Shown here in pieces: positions 1 to 8,180 of a stretch of DNA of 11,964 nt (within the stretch, counting starts at the first letter, position 1; every line of letters starts with the position of its first letter). Made by a program: the position numbers and the translations under genes. Source of the DNA: an uncultured Helicobacteraceae bacterium. Lineage in GTDB: Bacteria > Campylobacterota > Campylobacteria > Campylobacterales > Sulfurimonadaceae. The DNA is taken from assembly GCA_903903705.1 (NCBI GenBank), contig CAIUZU010000201.1, forward strand, positions 1 through 11,964, in the 5' to 3' direction. Below the pieces are notes generated by a model. It was not told the origin of the DNA, made no database searches, and saw nothing but the letters and a program-made list of their open reading frames with translations.

Positions 1-83
1 TTGCATATATTGATTTTAGCCATGATACAGATTCTAGTGCTGATGAAGAGAATATTGTAGGGACGGTTACTTTTAGGTTTTAA
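1..83 (+). CDS. C-terminal end of an outer-membrane beta-barrel protein (partial)
   Basis: Reading in the frame that starts at base 3 gives 26 codons and a TAA at 81-83; the rest of the gene lies to the left of the window. The visible tail ends in GTVTFRF, with alternating hydrophobic residues and a terminal phenylalanine. That is the usual form of the last beta-strand (BAM recognition signal) of Gram-negative outer-membrane porins and related barrels. An acidic, serine-rich loop (DTDSSADEE) precedes the strand, as expected for a surface loop or turn. The barrel family cannot be named from this short piece. A hairpin follows 17 bases after the stop, which supports this being a real gene end. 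Confidence 0.6.
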   Translation, partial: AYIDFSHDTDSSADEENIVGTVTFRF

Positions 84-100
84 CTAATGTTAGGCACAGA

Positions 101-123
101 TAGGGAGTATAATAAACTCCCTA
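101..123 (+). terminator. Hairpin after the outer-membrane protein gene, possible terminator
   Basis: A perfect 8-bp stem (TAGGGAGT at 101-108 pairing with ACTCCCTA at 116-123) encloses a 7-base loop. The T-rich stretch does not follow at once; it begins about 9 bases later (132-155, interrupted by a CCCC). It is therefore an imperfect intrinsic terminator, but its place just behind a stop codon and ahead of a regulatory region fits that role. Confidence 0.5.
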
Positions 124-184
124 CATGCTACTTTTCCCCTCTTTTTATTTTTTAATCGTCATTCATCTTCACATGTATAAACAG

Positions 185-198
185 AGAACAAATGTTCT
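185..198. promoter_or_regulatory. 14-bp palindrome, candidate operator upstream of kdp
   Basis: Two 6-base arms, AGAACA (185-190) and TGTTCT (193-198), form a perfect inverted repeat around AA. The core has the form GAAC-N4-GTTC. It lies about 40 bp upstream of the TTGACA box of the candidate kdp promoter, a typical position for a dimeric regulator site. No T-run follows, so a terminator is unlikely. No regulator can be assigned; KdpE sites known from E. coli are T-rich direct elements, not palindromes of this kind. Confidence 0.35.
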
Positions 199-218
199 TA
201 ATATAGCCTTATCCCATC

Positions 219-295
219 TTTTGACCTTGATGCTCTTTGACAAATTTTGATTTTTTCTTTATATCATAGCCGTATTGTTTGAGCTTTTTTTGACC
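219..295 (+). promoter_or_regulatory. Cluster of TTTGA repeats, candidate KdpE-binding region
   Basis: The pentamer TTTGA occurs on the plus strand starting at 220, 236, 246, 278 and 289. The octamer TTTTGACC occurs twice (219-226 and 288-295). Two neighbouring pairs are spaced 10 and 11 bp apart, and the pairs lie 42-43 bp apart, so these four copies fall on roughly the same DNA face. Response regulators of the OmpR/KdpE family bind direct repeats about one helical turn apart, and the known E. coli KdpE site is T-rich, so this is the most likely operator zone. The sequence is AT-rich, so some copies may be chance. Confidence 0.35.
237..267 (+). promoter_or_regulatory. Candidate sigma70-type promoter for kdpFABCDE
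   Basis: A perfect TTGACA lies at 237-242. TATATC begins 17 bp later (260-265), and the better TATCAT match (262-267) is 19 bp away. This would give a leader of about 70 bases before kdpF. An alternative -10 is TACAAT at 307-312, which has no good -35 at the normal distance but would be typical of an activator-dependent promoter in this phylum; it would leave a leader of about 27 bases. I cannot choose between them from sequence. Confidence 0.4.
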
Positions 296-345
296 GCTTT
301 CGGGGGTACAATTATAGTTGAAATCTATTCTATACGGAGTTAGGC

Positions 346-435
346 ATGATGTTAGAAATAATCGCAGGCACTACGCTTGCAATTGCATTGCTTTTTTACT
401 TCGTTTATACTCTTATTAAAATTGAGGAGCTGTAA
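346..435 (+). CDS. kdpF: KdpF, small stabilising subunit of the K+-transporting KdpFABC complex
   Basis: A 29-residue single-helix membrane peptide of the length and type expected for KdpF (about 29-30 aa). It starts MMLEII, has one hydrophobic segment (about residues 4-24, GTTLAIALLFYFVYTLI) and a short charged tail (KIEEL). In the family, KdpF sits beside KdpA and KdpB in the inner membrane and stabilises the complex. A GGAG at 336-339 precedes the first ATG by 6 bases; the second ATG (349) is also possible. Its TAA is directly followed by the kdpA ATG with no gap, and its last codons carry the kdpA ribosome site (GAGGAG, 424-429). The position at the head of the operon makes the call secure despite the size. 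Confidence 0.85.
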   Translation: MMLEIIAGTTLAIALLFYFVYTLIKIEEL

Positions 436-2133
436 ATGGAAGTATTTGATATGGTATTGTTCGCATTATTTGCGTTCACGGTGGTTGTTTTCGGCTTTTT
501 TATAGGAAACTATGTTTACAAAATTTTTGACGGAAAGAAAACGATTCTTGATCCTGTTATTGCTCCGATTGAAAATGCTTTGTTTAGTATTAGCAGAATA
601 AATGTGGAGAAATCACAAAGTTTTAAAGAATATACTATTTCGTTGATGGTATTTAACATATTTGGAATTTTCATTCTCTTTTTTATTCTCTTTTTTCAAA
701 GTGCTATATGGCTCAATCCACAAAATTTTTCAAACTTGAGCTGGCATTTGGCACTCAATACGGCAGTCAGTTTTGTCACTAATACGAATTGGCAAAGCTA
801 CAGCGGTGAAAGTACAATGAGTTATTTTTCGCAGATGGTAGGGCTCGGCGTACAAAACTTCCTCTCTGCAGCAACGGGCGTAGCAGTCGCCGTAGCATTG
901 ATGCGTGGTCTAACAGGAAGAGGAATAGGCAATTTTTATATTGATATGACAAAGACGACATTGCGTATTTTATTGCCGATTGCATTTATATATGCGATTT
1001 TTTTAATCTCTCAAGGGGTAATTCAAAATCTCTCCCCGTATGTGGATATTACAACGATTGAAGGTGGAACGCAGACATTGGCGATGGGACCGGTGGCGAG
1101 TCAGGAAGCAATCAAAATGTTGGGAACCAACGGAGGTGGATTTTTTAACACTAACAGCGCCCATCCGTTTGAAAACCCGAACGAATTGACGAATTTTATC
1201 CAAATCTTTTCGATTTTTTTGATCCCTGTGGCACTGCTTTTTGCATACGGTAAGTTTGCCGGAAACCGTCGTGAGGGGATTGCAATCTTTGGAGCGATGG
1301 CACTGTTATTTGCCCTGACTCTCGGGTCTACTTATTATGCAGAGTCGCAAGGAAATGTGATGTTGAGTGAGCTTGGCGTTGAAGAGGGACCGAGCATGGA
1401 GGGTAAAGAGGTGCGGTTCGCACTGGGAGCATCAAGTTTGTTTGCGACCGTAACTACGGCGGCATCATGCGGTGCGGTCAATTCAATGCACGACAGCTTC
1501 TCTCCACTCGCAGGTGGGGTTTTGATGCTTCAGATGATGGTCGGAGAGGTAATCTTCGGCGGTGTGGGTGCCGGATTTTACGGGATGATGATTTATGCGT
1601 TGCTCTCGATGTTTATGATTGGATTGATGGTCGGAAAAACACCGATGTATTTGGGTAAAAAAATTGAAGCGTATGAGATTAAGGCGGTTATCATCGCATT
1701 ACTTCTCCCCTCAGCGGCTATTTTGGGCTTTTCAGCCTACGCGGCGAATTGTGCTGAGGGATTGGCAGGGCTTAATAACGCCGGACCACATGGTTTGAGC
1801 GAAATACTCTATGCCTACACCTCGGCAGCGGCGAATAACGGAAGCGCATTTGCGGGACTTACCGCCAACACGCCATTTTACAATGTGACACTGGCGATAG
1901 CGATGTTTATCGGACGCTTCGGAGTCATCATCCCTATGATTGCGATTGCGGCGAGCATGTCAAACAAAAAAACATATGCCCTCTCATCGGGTTCGGTAAA
2001 AAGTGATAATGCGACATTTACCATCTTTTTGGCATGCACGGTTCTTATTTTGGGTGCATTGACCTTTTTGCCGGCATTGACATTCACAGCGATTGCGGAG
2101 CATGTTCTCATGCTGTCCGGCAAGCTGTTTTAA
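436..2133 (+). CDS. kdpA: KdpA, K+-binding and translocating subunit of the KdpFABC ATPase
   Basis: At 565 aa it has full KdpA length (E. coli 557). KdpA belongs to the superfamily of K+ transporters with four pore-loop repeats and captures external K+ with very high affinity before passing it to KdpB. All four selectivity-filter loops can be read: TNTNWQ (residues 115-120), GTNGGGFFNTN (230-240), SCGAVNS (344-350) and NNGSA (467-471). The second filter keeps the glycine-rich core whose mutation lowers K+ selectivity in E. coli. About ten hydrophobic segments are visible. GAGGAG lies 6 bases before the ATG. The kdpB start follows after a 9-base gap. GC is visibly higher than in the small genes further downstream (34 of 60 bases in 1081-1140). 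Confidence 0.97.
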   Translation: MEVFDMVLFALFAFTVVVFGFFIGNYVYKIFDGKKTILDPVIAPIENALFSISRINVEKSQSFKEYTISLMVFNIFGIFILFFILFFQSAIWLNPQNFSNLSWHLALNTAVSFVTNTNWQSYSGESTMSYFSQMVGLGVQNFLSAATGVAVAVALMRGLTGRGIGNFYIDMTKTTLRILLPIAFIYAIFLISQGVIQNLSPYVDITTIEGGTQTLAMGPVASQEAIKMLGTNGGGFFNTNSAHPFENPNELTNFIQIFSIFLIPVALLFAYGKFAGNRREGIAIFGAMALLFALTLGSTYYAESQGNVMLSELGVEEGPSMEGKEVRFALGASSLFATVTTAASCGAVNSMHDSFSPLAGGVLMLQMMVGEVIFGGVGAGFYGMMIYALLSMFMIGLMVGKTPMYLGKKIEAYEIKAVIIALLLPSAAILGFSAYAANCAEGLAGLNNAGPHGLSEILYAYTSAAANNGSAFAGLTANTPFYNVTLAIAMFIGRFGVIIPMIAIAASMSNKKTYALSSGSVKSDNATFTIFLACTVLILGALTFLPALTFTAIAEHVLMLSGKLF

Positions 2134-2142
2134 GGAAAAAGT

Positions 2143-4164
2143 ATGAAAAAAGTAATTAAAATTAATAACAATGAAATCTTTAAAGATGCGTTGAAGGAGT
2201 CGTTTATTCGTCTTAATCCGAAGCATCAGATTAAAAATCCGGTAATTTTTGCCGTGACACTTAGTTCGGCATTTTGTACGGCTCTATTTTTAACCGGAAA
2301 TTTTGATCCTGCAGACTTTTGGTTTAATCTACAGCTTTTGTTCTGGTTGTGGTTTACCGTCTTGTTCGCCAACTTCGCAGAAGCATTGGCTGAGGGGCGG
2401 GGGAAAGCACAGGCATCAAGCCTTCGTCAGACCCAAAGCAATCTCAAAGCCAATCGCTTAATTGGTAATGAAACCGAGAATGTCGATGCCTCTTTGCTGC
2501 TAAAGGGAGATGTTGTTGTTGTAAAAGCGGGAGAGCTTATCCCTGCCGACGGCGAAGTGATTGCAGGGGTTGCGAGTGTCAATGAAAGTGCGATTACAGG
2601 GGAATCAGCTCCTGTTATTCGTGAGAGCGGCGGGGATCGCAGTTCAGTAACAGGAGGGACGACGGTACTCTCGGACTGGATAAAAGTACGAGTCACGGCA
2701 GCTAAGGGGGAGAGTTTTCTTGATCATATGATTTCGCTTGTCGAAGGGGCAAAGCGTCAAAAAACTCCAAATGAGATTGCTCTTAGTCTAATCCTTATCG
2801 GATTTAGTATGATCTTTTTACTTTCGGTAGCTACATTACAGCCATTGGTAGGCTATTTTAACGGTTCATTTTCATTATTGGTATTAGTAGCGCTGTTTGT
2901 GTGTCTGATTCCTACGACGATTGGCGGATTGCTCAGTGCTATCGGGATAGCCGGAATGGATCGGTTACTCCGTAAAAATGTTATCGCTACCAGTGGTAAA
3001 GCAGTCGAAACAGCGGGCGATATTTCTGTTTTGCTCCTTGATAAAACAGGAACAATCACATTCGGTAATCGTATGGCAAGTGATTTCTTCACCGTGAACG
3101 GTGTCAGCAAAAACGAGCTTCTATCTTATGCAGTTATCTCATCAAAAGCCGATGAAACACCGGAAGGACGCAGTATTGTAGCACTTGCGGAGAGTATGGA
3201 CGCAAAGCCTCTAGCATTGATTGGAGAAGAGACTTGGATTCCTTTTAGTGCCGATACTCGCCTAAGCGGTGTTAATGTAGGGGATATCAATATCCGTAAA
3301 GGAGCGATGGATTCTATTGCAAAATTTGTGAAAACATATGATGGAATTTTTGATGAAGAGTGTCGTGGAATCTGTGAAAAAATCGCTAAAGATGGAGCTA
3401 CGCCACTGGTCATTGCGGTTAATGCCAGAGTTCTCGGTGTCGTTATGCTCAAAGACATAGTCAAGACAGGGATTAAAAACAAATTTGCCGAATTACGGGC
3501 AATGGGGATCAAAACGATTATGATTACAGGAGACAATCCTCTAACCGCTGCCGCGATAGCTGCAGAAGCGGGGGTGGATGATTTCGTCGCCGAAGCAACG
3601 CCGGAGACAAAGATTCGCCTCATTCAAAAGTATCAAAAAGATGGATACCTTGTCGCTATGACTGGGGATGGCACCAACGATGCTCCTGCATTGGCGCAAG
3701 CCGATGTGGGTCTGGCGATGAACAGCGGGACACAATCAGCGAAAGAAGCGGCGAACATGATTGATCTCGACAGCTCTCCGACGAAACTTCTTGAAATCGT
3801 AGAGGTAGGCAAACAGCTACTATCTACGAGAGGAGCGTTGACCACCTTTAGTATCGCTAACGATATAGCAAAATATTTTGCGGTCATTCCAGCACTTGCA
3901 GTCATTATTTTTCCATCGCTTGCCGTACTTAACATCATGGACTTGGCAAGCCCGAAAAGCGCGATTCTATCGGCAGTTATCTTTAATGCACTCATTATCG
4001 TGGCTTTGATTCCCGTAGCATTGCGCGGTGCGGCGTTTAAAGCACAAAGTGAAGAAGCGGCATTGCGTCGCAATCTGGCGATTTACGGATTAGGAGGGAT
4101 TATTACCCCGTTTATCGGTATTAAGCTCATTGATATGGTTATTAGTGCCATCGGTTTGGCATAA
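2143..4164 (+). CDS. kdpB: KdpB, P-type ATPase catalytic subunit of the K+ pump
   Basis: 673 aa, slightly shorter than E. coli KdpB (682). It is a class IA P-type ATPase that couples ATP hydrolysis to K+ import through KdpA. The phosphorylation motif DKTGT begins at Asp300, the actuator motif TGES is at 152-155, the membrane PTTIGG motif at 258-262, and the hinge TGDGTNDAP lies in the region of bases 3660-3690. The fifth-helix NDIAKYF motif, with the Asp and Lys that govern charge transfer in this family, is also present. The Ser of TGES is the residue phosphorylated to inhibit the E. coli pump when K+ is restored, so that shut-off could also work here. AAGGA (2132-2136) overlaps the kdpA stop and supplies the ribosome site. 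No frameshift or missing motif was seen. Confidence 0.97.
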   Translation: MKKVIKINNNEIFKDALKESFIRLNPKHQIKNPVIFAVTLSSAFCTALFLTGNFDPADFWFNLQLLFWLWFTVLFANFAEALAEGRGKAQASSLRQTQSNLKANRLIGNETENVDASLLLKGDVVVVKAGELIPADGEVIAGVASVNESAITGESAPVIRESGGDRSSVTGGTTVLSDWIKVRVTAAKGESFLDHMISLVEGAKRQKTPNEIALSLILIGFSMIFLLSVATLQPLVGYFNGSFSLLVLVALFVCLIPTTIGGLLSAIGIAGMDRLLRKNVIATSGKAVETAGDISVLLLDKTGTITFGNRMASDFFTVNGVSKNELLSYAVISSKADETPEGRSIVALAESMDAKPLALIGEETWIPFSADTRLSGVNVGDINIRKGAMDSIAKFVKTYDGIFDEECRGICEKIAKDGATPLVIAVNARVLGVVMLKDIVKTGIKNKFAELRAMGIKTIMITGDNPLTAAAIAAEAGVDDFVAEATPETKIRLIQKYQKDGYLVAMTGDGTNDAPALAQADVGLAMNSGTQSAKEAANMIDLDSSPTKLLEIVEVGKQLLSTRGALTTFSIANDIAKYFAVIPALAVIIFPSLAVLNIMDLASPKSAILSAVIFNALIIVALIPVALRGAAFKAQSEEAALRRNLAIYGLGGIITPFIGIKLIDMVISAIGLA

Positions 4165-4174
4165 GGAGTAAAAG

Positions 4175-4765
4175 ATGTTTAAAGAGATAAAAAAATCGGT
4201 TATATTATTTAGTGGTTTGACGCTGATTTGTGCCCTTGTATATCCGTTGGCGATGTATGCAATCGGAAATAGTGTATTTGCAGATCAAGCAAAAGGTTCT
4301 TTGGTGTATGAGGAGGAAAACCCTGTTGCTTCAACATTGATTGCCCAAAATTTTACGCAGCCGTACTATTTTCATCCCCGTCCCTCAGCGGCTGGGGAAG
4401 ATGGGTATGACGGTACATCATCGAGCGGATCAAATTTAGGCTACACCAGCCAAAAACTGCATGATGCGGTTAAAGAACGGGTCGAAGCGTATCGTACCGA
4501 AAACAGTCTGAGCGCCTCACAAAAAGTGCCGATGGATGCAGTTACAACAAGCGGCAGCGGACTTGATCCACATATTAGTGTTGCGAATGCAACAATACAA
4601 GCAAAAAGGGTGGCAGAAGTTAGAGGTATTGAAGAGAATAAGGTAATTGATGTCATTCGCAAAAGCACTCAACAGCCCTATTTTGGTATTATAGGGAAAG
4701 AGAAAATAAATGTCGTCAATCTCAATTTAACATTAGACAGAGAATTTGGAAAAGTTAAAATCTAA
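4175..4765 (+). CDS. kdpC: KdpC, accessory subunit of the K+-transporting ATPase
   Basis: 196 aa, close to the family's usual 190. It has one N-terminal membrane helix (about residues 8-30) and a periplasmic domain with the conserved KdpC blocks: YFHPRPSAAG, SSGSNLG, and near the C-terminus SGSGLDPHIS followed by QAKRVAEVRG. KdpC is thought to stabilise the KdpA-KdpB complex and raise its nucleotide affinity. AAGGAG (4163-4168) overlaps the kdpB stop and lies 6 bases before the ATG. Its last 20 bases overlap the start of kdpD in another frame, which suggests translational coupling of pump and sensor. Confidence 0.95.
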   Translation: MFKEIKKSVILFSGLTLICALVYPLAMYAIGNSVFADQAKGSLVYEEENPVASTLIAQNFTQPYYFHPRPSAAGEDGYDGTSSSGSNLGYTSQKLHDAVKERVEAYRTENSLSASQKVPMDAVTTSGSGLDPHISVANATIQAKRVAEVRGIEENKVIDVIRKSTQQPYFGIIGKEKINVVNLNLTLDREFGKVKI

Positions 4766-7427
4766 GGCCGAAAGGCTTCTCGAACAGGTACAAAAAGCTG
4801 AGGAAGGGAATTTTATTCTCTATCTCGGCGCTACGGCAGGAGTCGGTAAAACTTACGCTATGCTCTCCAAGGGGCGTCAACTTCAACAAAGCGGTATCGA
4901 TGTCGTTATCGGATATCTTGAGGCGCACGGGCGTGTGGAAACCGAATCGTTGGCCGAGGGACTGGAGATTACTCCCACCAAAAAGATCCGTTACGGCGGA
5001 GCGGAATTTAGCGAAGTAGATATCGATGCAATCCTCAAACGCGATCCCGAAGTGGTGTTGATTGACGAACTCGCTCACACTAACACACAAGGCTCCAAAT
5101 ACGAAAAGCGTTATCAGGATGTTCTCGAAATTCTATCACACGGTATAGATGTCATTGCGACAATGAATATCCAGCATATTGAGAGTCTTAACGACATTGT
5201 CTATTCGTTGACGAATGTCCGAGTAGTCGAAACTGTGCCTGATAGCATATTGGAAAGGGTAGACAGTTTTCGACTTATAGATACTCCCCCCGATGAGTTA
5301 ATAGAACGGCTCAAAAACGGCAAGATCTATCCCCAAAATCGTGTTGAATCAGCTCTTAATAATTTCTTCACTGAACAAAATATCAGCAAATTGCGCGAAC
5401 TAACACTACGCAAAGCGGCACTTAAAGTGAGCGATGAACTTAATGAATATTCAGTTTCCAAACGCGATGGCAGAAAGACGCAGACCAATACGGTCATGGT
5501 CTGCATAGATCATCATGAAGAGTCGATGGATGCGGTTCGCTATGCCAAACGGCTCAGCGATTCTCTTAGAGCGGAATTTATCGCATTGCAGATTACTTCC
5601 GAAGTGCATGGCAATACCCGTAAAAGTGAACAGATACGAAAACATCTCAAACTGGCTGAACGGCTTGGGGCGAATGTTATTTCAAAAATATCCGGAGACA
5701 AAACCGATGCGGTTATTGAAGCAATTGAAGAGTACGGTATTACCGAACTGGTAATGACGCGTCCGAAAAGCCGTTTTTTAGGACTGCTGTTTCCAAATCT
5801 GACCAAAAGCGTGATGGATAGAAAACCTCAGTGTACCATCGATATCGTTCCTTTTGAGAAAAAACATTCTACTTTTTGGGAGCAGATCAAACCTTTTGAT
5901 CAAACACCGAGAAATGTTAAACACTATCTGGTGTGTATAGCACTATTGGCAGGGATTACCGGATTTTCATTTGTTGCCAAAGATATTCTTGGGATAGTCA
6001 ACATTACTCTCATTTATCTTCTTTTAACCCTCTTCACCGCAGTGCGTTATGGGGTTTCATACTCATTTTTTACTGCATTGATAGGGGTATTGTTGTTTGA
6101 TTTCTTATTTATTGAACCTTTCTATACATTTAGTGTCAATGATCTTCGCTATACCCTTTCATTTATCATCTTTTTGATTGTCGGTTATACCTCAGGAAAA
6201 CTCTCAGATGGGATTAAAGCCAAAAATAAGGCGATTAAAAGCGAAGAGACACGATTTCGACGACTTTATGAACTCAGCTCAAAATTGGGTAATTTTGAAA
6301 ATGAGGAGGATGCTTCACAATTTGCGGTAGAAAAACTCTATGCTATTTTCGGTTCAAAAACGATGGTGCTGATTCCTGATGATTCCGATAAGCTCAAAGT
6401 TGTTTCGGCAATTGTGAACGGTGAGATGCTCAGTCATGATGAGTGCAATTATTTTCGTGTCTCATCCAATGATCAGGCATGTACGCAATGGGTCTATCGC
6501 AACGGTGAGAGTGCCGGAAAATTTACCAATACGCTGCCCAATGTCGAAATGACTTTTTTCCCTTCCAAAGCGTTTGATAAAACCGTAGCCGTCGTTGCAG
6601 TTGAGTTACCGGTATTGGACGCTCCGACATATGAACTGCTGTCGGCTTTTATGAATACATTTGCCGTATCGCTATGGCGTATCGGTCTCTTTAGACAAAA
6701 TCAACATATCAAACTCGTTGAAGCGTCAGAGAAACTGACCTCGGTATTGTTTAACTCCGTTTATCATGAACTGAAAACACCTTTGGCCGCGATTCTTGGG
6801 TCGGTAAGTACAATCAACAGCCCAGACGTTACTATCTCTGATATGTCCGAAAAAGAGTTATTGGAAAACATTGAAGAGAGTGCTTTTGATATGGAGCGGA
6901 TTCTAAAAAATCTTTTGGATTTTGCACGATTGGAAAATGGATTGATGCATCTAAAAAAAGATTGGTGCGACATAAATGATATTATCGGAAGTGCCTATCA
7001 AAAAGCATTAAAACAGCATCCTCGCGACGATGTGACTTTTAGCTTTGATGTCGATTCTCCACCGATAAAAGGGGATTTTTCATTGCTAGAACAGGCGATG
7101 CTCAATCTCTTTGATAATGCATTGAAATACTCAAAAGCCGGAGAGGTCAAGGTTCATGCCGCCAAGCGGGGCGCTAATCTTTTAATGAGTGTTTCTAATC
7201 CCAGCGATATTGACGGATCTGAATTATCCAATATTTTTGATAAATTTTATCGGGCGGAATTGTCGGCGAAAATCAAAGGTTCCGGTCTTGGACTTTCAAT
7301 CATCAGAGGGATCATTCAGGCGCATAAAGGTAGTATCAACGCAACTAAACGTTACGGTGAATTTGTATTGACGATTACACTTCCCATTGACGCAAACGAT
7401 TCGCAAATGAATTCAAAAGAGGAGTAA
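4746..7427 (+). CDS. kdpD: KdpD, full-length K+ / osmotic-stress sensor histidine kinase
   Basis: 893 aa, essentially the length of E. coli KdpD (894). Domains in order: N-terminal KdpD nucleotide-binding domain (about 20-230) with P-loop GATAGVGKT at 28-36, VVLIDELAHTN at 103-113 and MNIQHIESLND at 140-150; a USP-like domain (about 248-370); four clustered membrane helices (about 394-482); a GAF-like linker (about 505-645); the dimerisation domain with phospho-acceptor His674 (YHELKTPL); and the ATPase domain with N-box (Asn787, Asn791) and G2 box GSGLGLS (845-851). The G1 box is odd: the expected DxGxG reads NPSDI (818-822). The start is TTG at 4746: an in-frame TAG at 4734 closes the frame upstream, and the first in-frame ATG lies after the P-loop. 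No strong ribosome site precedes it, so coupling to kdpC is likely. Confidence 0.95.
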   Translation: MEKLKSKAERLLEQVQKAEEGNFILYLGATAGVGKTYAMLSKGRQLQQSGIDVVIGYLEAHGRVETESLAEGLEITPTKKIRYGGAEFSEVDIDAILKRDPEVVLIDELAHTNTQGSKYEKRYQDVLEILSHGIDVIATMNIQHIESLNDIVYSLTNVRVVETVPDSILERVDSFRLIDTPPDELIERLKNGKIYPQNRVESALNNFFTEQNISKLRELTLRKAALKVSDELNEYSVSKRDGRKTQTNTVMVCIDHHEESMDAVRYAKRLSDSLRAEFIALQITSEVHGNTRKSEQIRKHLKLAERLGANVISKISGDKTDAVIEAIEEYGITELVMTRPKSRFLGLLFPNLTKSVMDRKPQCTIDIVPFEKKHSTFWEQIKPFDQTPRNVKHYLVCIALLAGITGFSFVAKDILGIVNITLIYLLLTLFTAVRYGVSYSFFTALIGVLLFDFLFIEPFYTFSVNDLRYTLSFIIFLIVGYTSGKLSDGIKAKNKAIKSEETRFRRLYELSSKLGNFENEEDASQFAVEKLYAIFGSKTMVLIPDDSDKLKVVSAIVNGEMLSHDECNYFRVSSNDQACTQWVYRNGESAGKFTNTLPNVEMTFFPSKAFDKTVAVVAVELPVLDAPTYELLSAFMNTFAVSLWRIGLFRQNQHIKLVEASEKLTSVLFNSVYHELKTPLAAILGSVSTINSPDVTISDMSEKELLENIEESAFDMERILKNLLDFARLENGLMHLKKDWCDINDIIGSAYQKALKQHPRDDVTFSFDVDSPPIKGDFSLLEQAMLNLFDNALKYSKAGEVKVHAAKRGANLLMSVSNPSDIDGSELSNIFDKFYRAELSAKIKGSGLGLSIIRGIIQAHKGSINATKRYGEFVLTITLPIDANDSQMNSKEE

Positions 7428-7429
7428 AC

Positions 7430-8122
7430 ATGGGAACTATTTTATTAGTAGAAGATGATAGCGGAATCCAAAAAATGCTAAGTATTTCTTTGGGTGCGGC
7501 TGGATATGAACTCATCAAAGCAGGTTCAATCAAATCCGGTCTCGTGGCACTCTCACAAAACCCTATTTCATTGGTGCTTCTTGATCTCGGTCTCCCCGAT
7601 GGGGATGGCAAAAAGTTTATCAAAGAAGCCAAGATGTTTAGTGATGTACCGATTATAGTCGTCAGTGCACGTGATATCGAATCTGAAAAAATTGAAGCAT
7701 TGGAGATGGGGGCGGATGATTATCTCACCAAACCCTTCAGTATCGGCGAACTGATTGCACGGATCAAAGCACTTTCCCGTCGTGTCAGAGACAAAGATGA
7801 ATCAATCCAAACTGAGATTACCATCGGAAAACTCACTATTAATCTTGCGAACAAAACCGTTACAATTGATTCTAGAGCGGTGAAACTGACAAAAAAAGAG
7901 TTCGAACTCTTAGCACTGTTTGCAAAGAACAAGGGGAAAGTATTAACCCATACCTTTGTCCTTGAAAATGTGTGGGGACGTGGATATGGGAATGAAACCC
8001 ATTATCTCCGTGTCTTTATGGCACAGCTACGTAAAAAGATCGAAGAGAATCCATCGATGCCACAATATATCGTTACCGAATCTGGGATGGGGTATCGTAT
8101 GAATGAGCCAACGATAAAGTAA
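7430..8122 (+). CDS. kdpE: KdpE, OmpR-family response regulator of the kdp operon
   Basis: 230 aa with the standard two-domain layout. The receiver domain (1-120) has acidic-pocket residues Glu8, Asp9 and Asp10, phospho-acceptor Asp52 (LLDLGLPDGDG), Ser79 and Lys101 (LTKPF). The winged-helix DNA-binding domain (about 128-226) includes LTKKEFELLALF, the recognition-helix segment THYLRVFMAQLRKK and the wing motif TESGMGYRM. These are specific features of KdpE. The ATG lies 2 bases after the kdpD stop, with AGAGGAG (7418-7424) spanning the end of kdpD as ribosome site. In the known pathway KdpE-P activates transcription of kdpFABC; here it is on the same transcript, which implies positive autoregulation. 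Confidence 0.96.
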   Translation: MGTILLVEDDSGIQKMLSISLGAAGYELIKAGSIKSGLVALSQNPISLVLLDLGLPDGDGKKFIKEAKMFSDVPIIVVSARDIESEKIEALEMGADDYLTKPFSIGELIARIKALSRRVRDKDESIQTEITIGKLTINLANKTVTIDSRAVKLTKKEFELLALFAKNKGKVLTHTFVLENVWGRGYGNETHYLRVFMAQLRKKIEENPSMPQYIVTESGMGYRMNEPTIK

Positions 8123-8126
8123 TTAT

Positions 8127-8145
8127 TTTATCCATCATGGATAAA
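8127..8145 (+). terminator. Inverted repeat after kdpE: weak terminator or operator
   Basis: A perfect 9-bp inverted repeat (8127-8135 and 8137-8145) around a single C starts 4 bases after the kdpE stop. Folded as RNA it would give a 7-bp, A/U-rich stem with loop AUCAU. The next T-run (8160-8166) lies about 14 bases further, so as an intrinsic terminator it is weak. It could instead be a protein site in front of the PsiE-like gene, which starts 36 bases after it. Confidence 0.35.
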
Positions 8146-8180
8146 TTGCTGTGATTTAAATTTTTTAACTTAGGAGAATT

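Noticed and set aside
84..345. Cyclic-di-AMP (ydaO-type) or other riboswitch upstream of the K+ transport operon
   Set aside because: No extended conserved GC-rich stems or ydaO-like blocks are visible; the region is T-rich with short repeats, and a KdpDE pair is present to regulate the operon.
3126..3623. Long antisense open frame inside kdpB, and several similar antisense frames within kdpA, kdpB, kdpD and mltB
   Set aside because: They lie opposite well-conserved genes, have low-complexity Ser/Ala-rich translations, and show no ribosome site or family motif.
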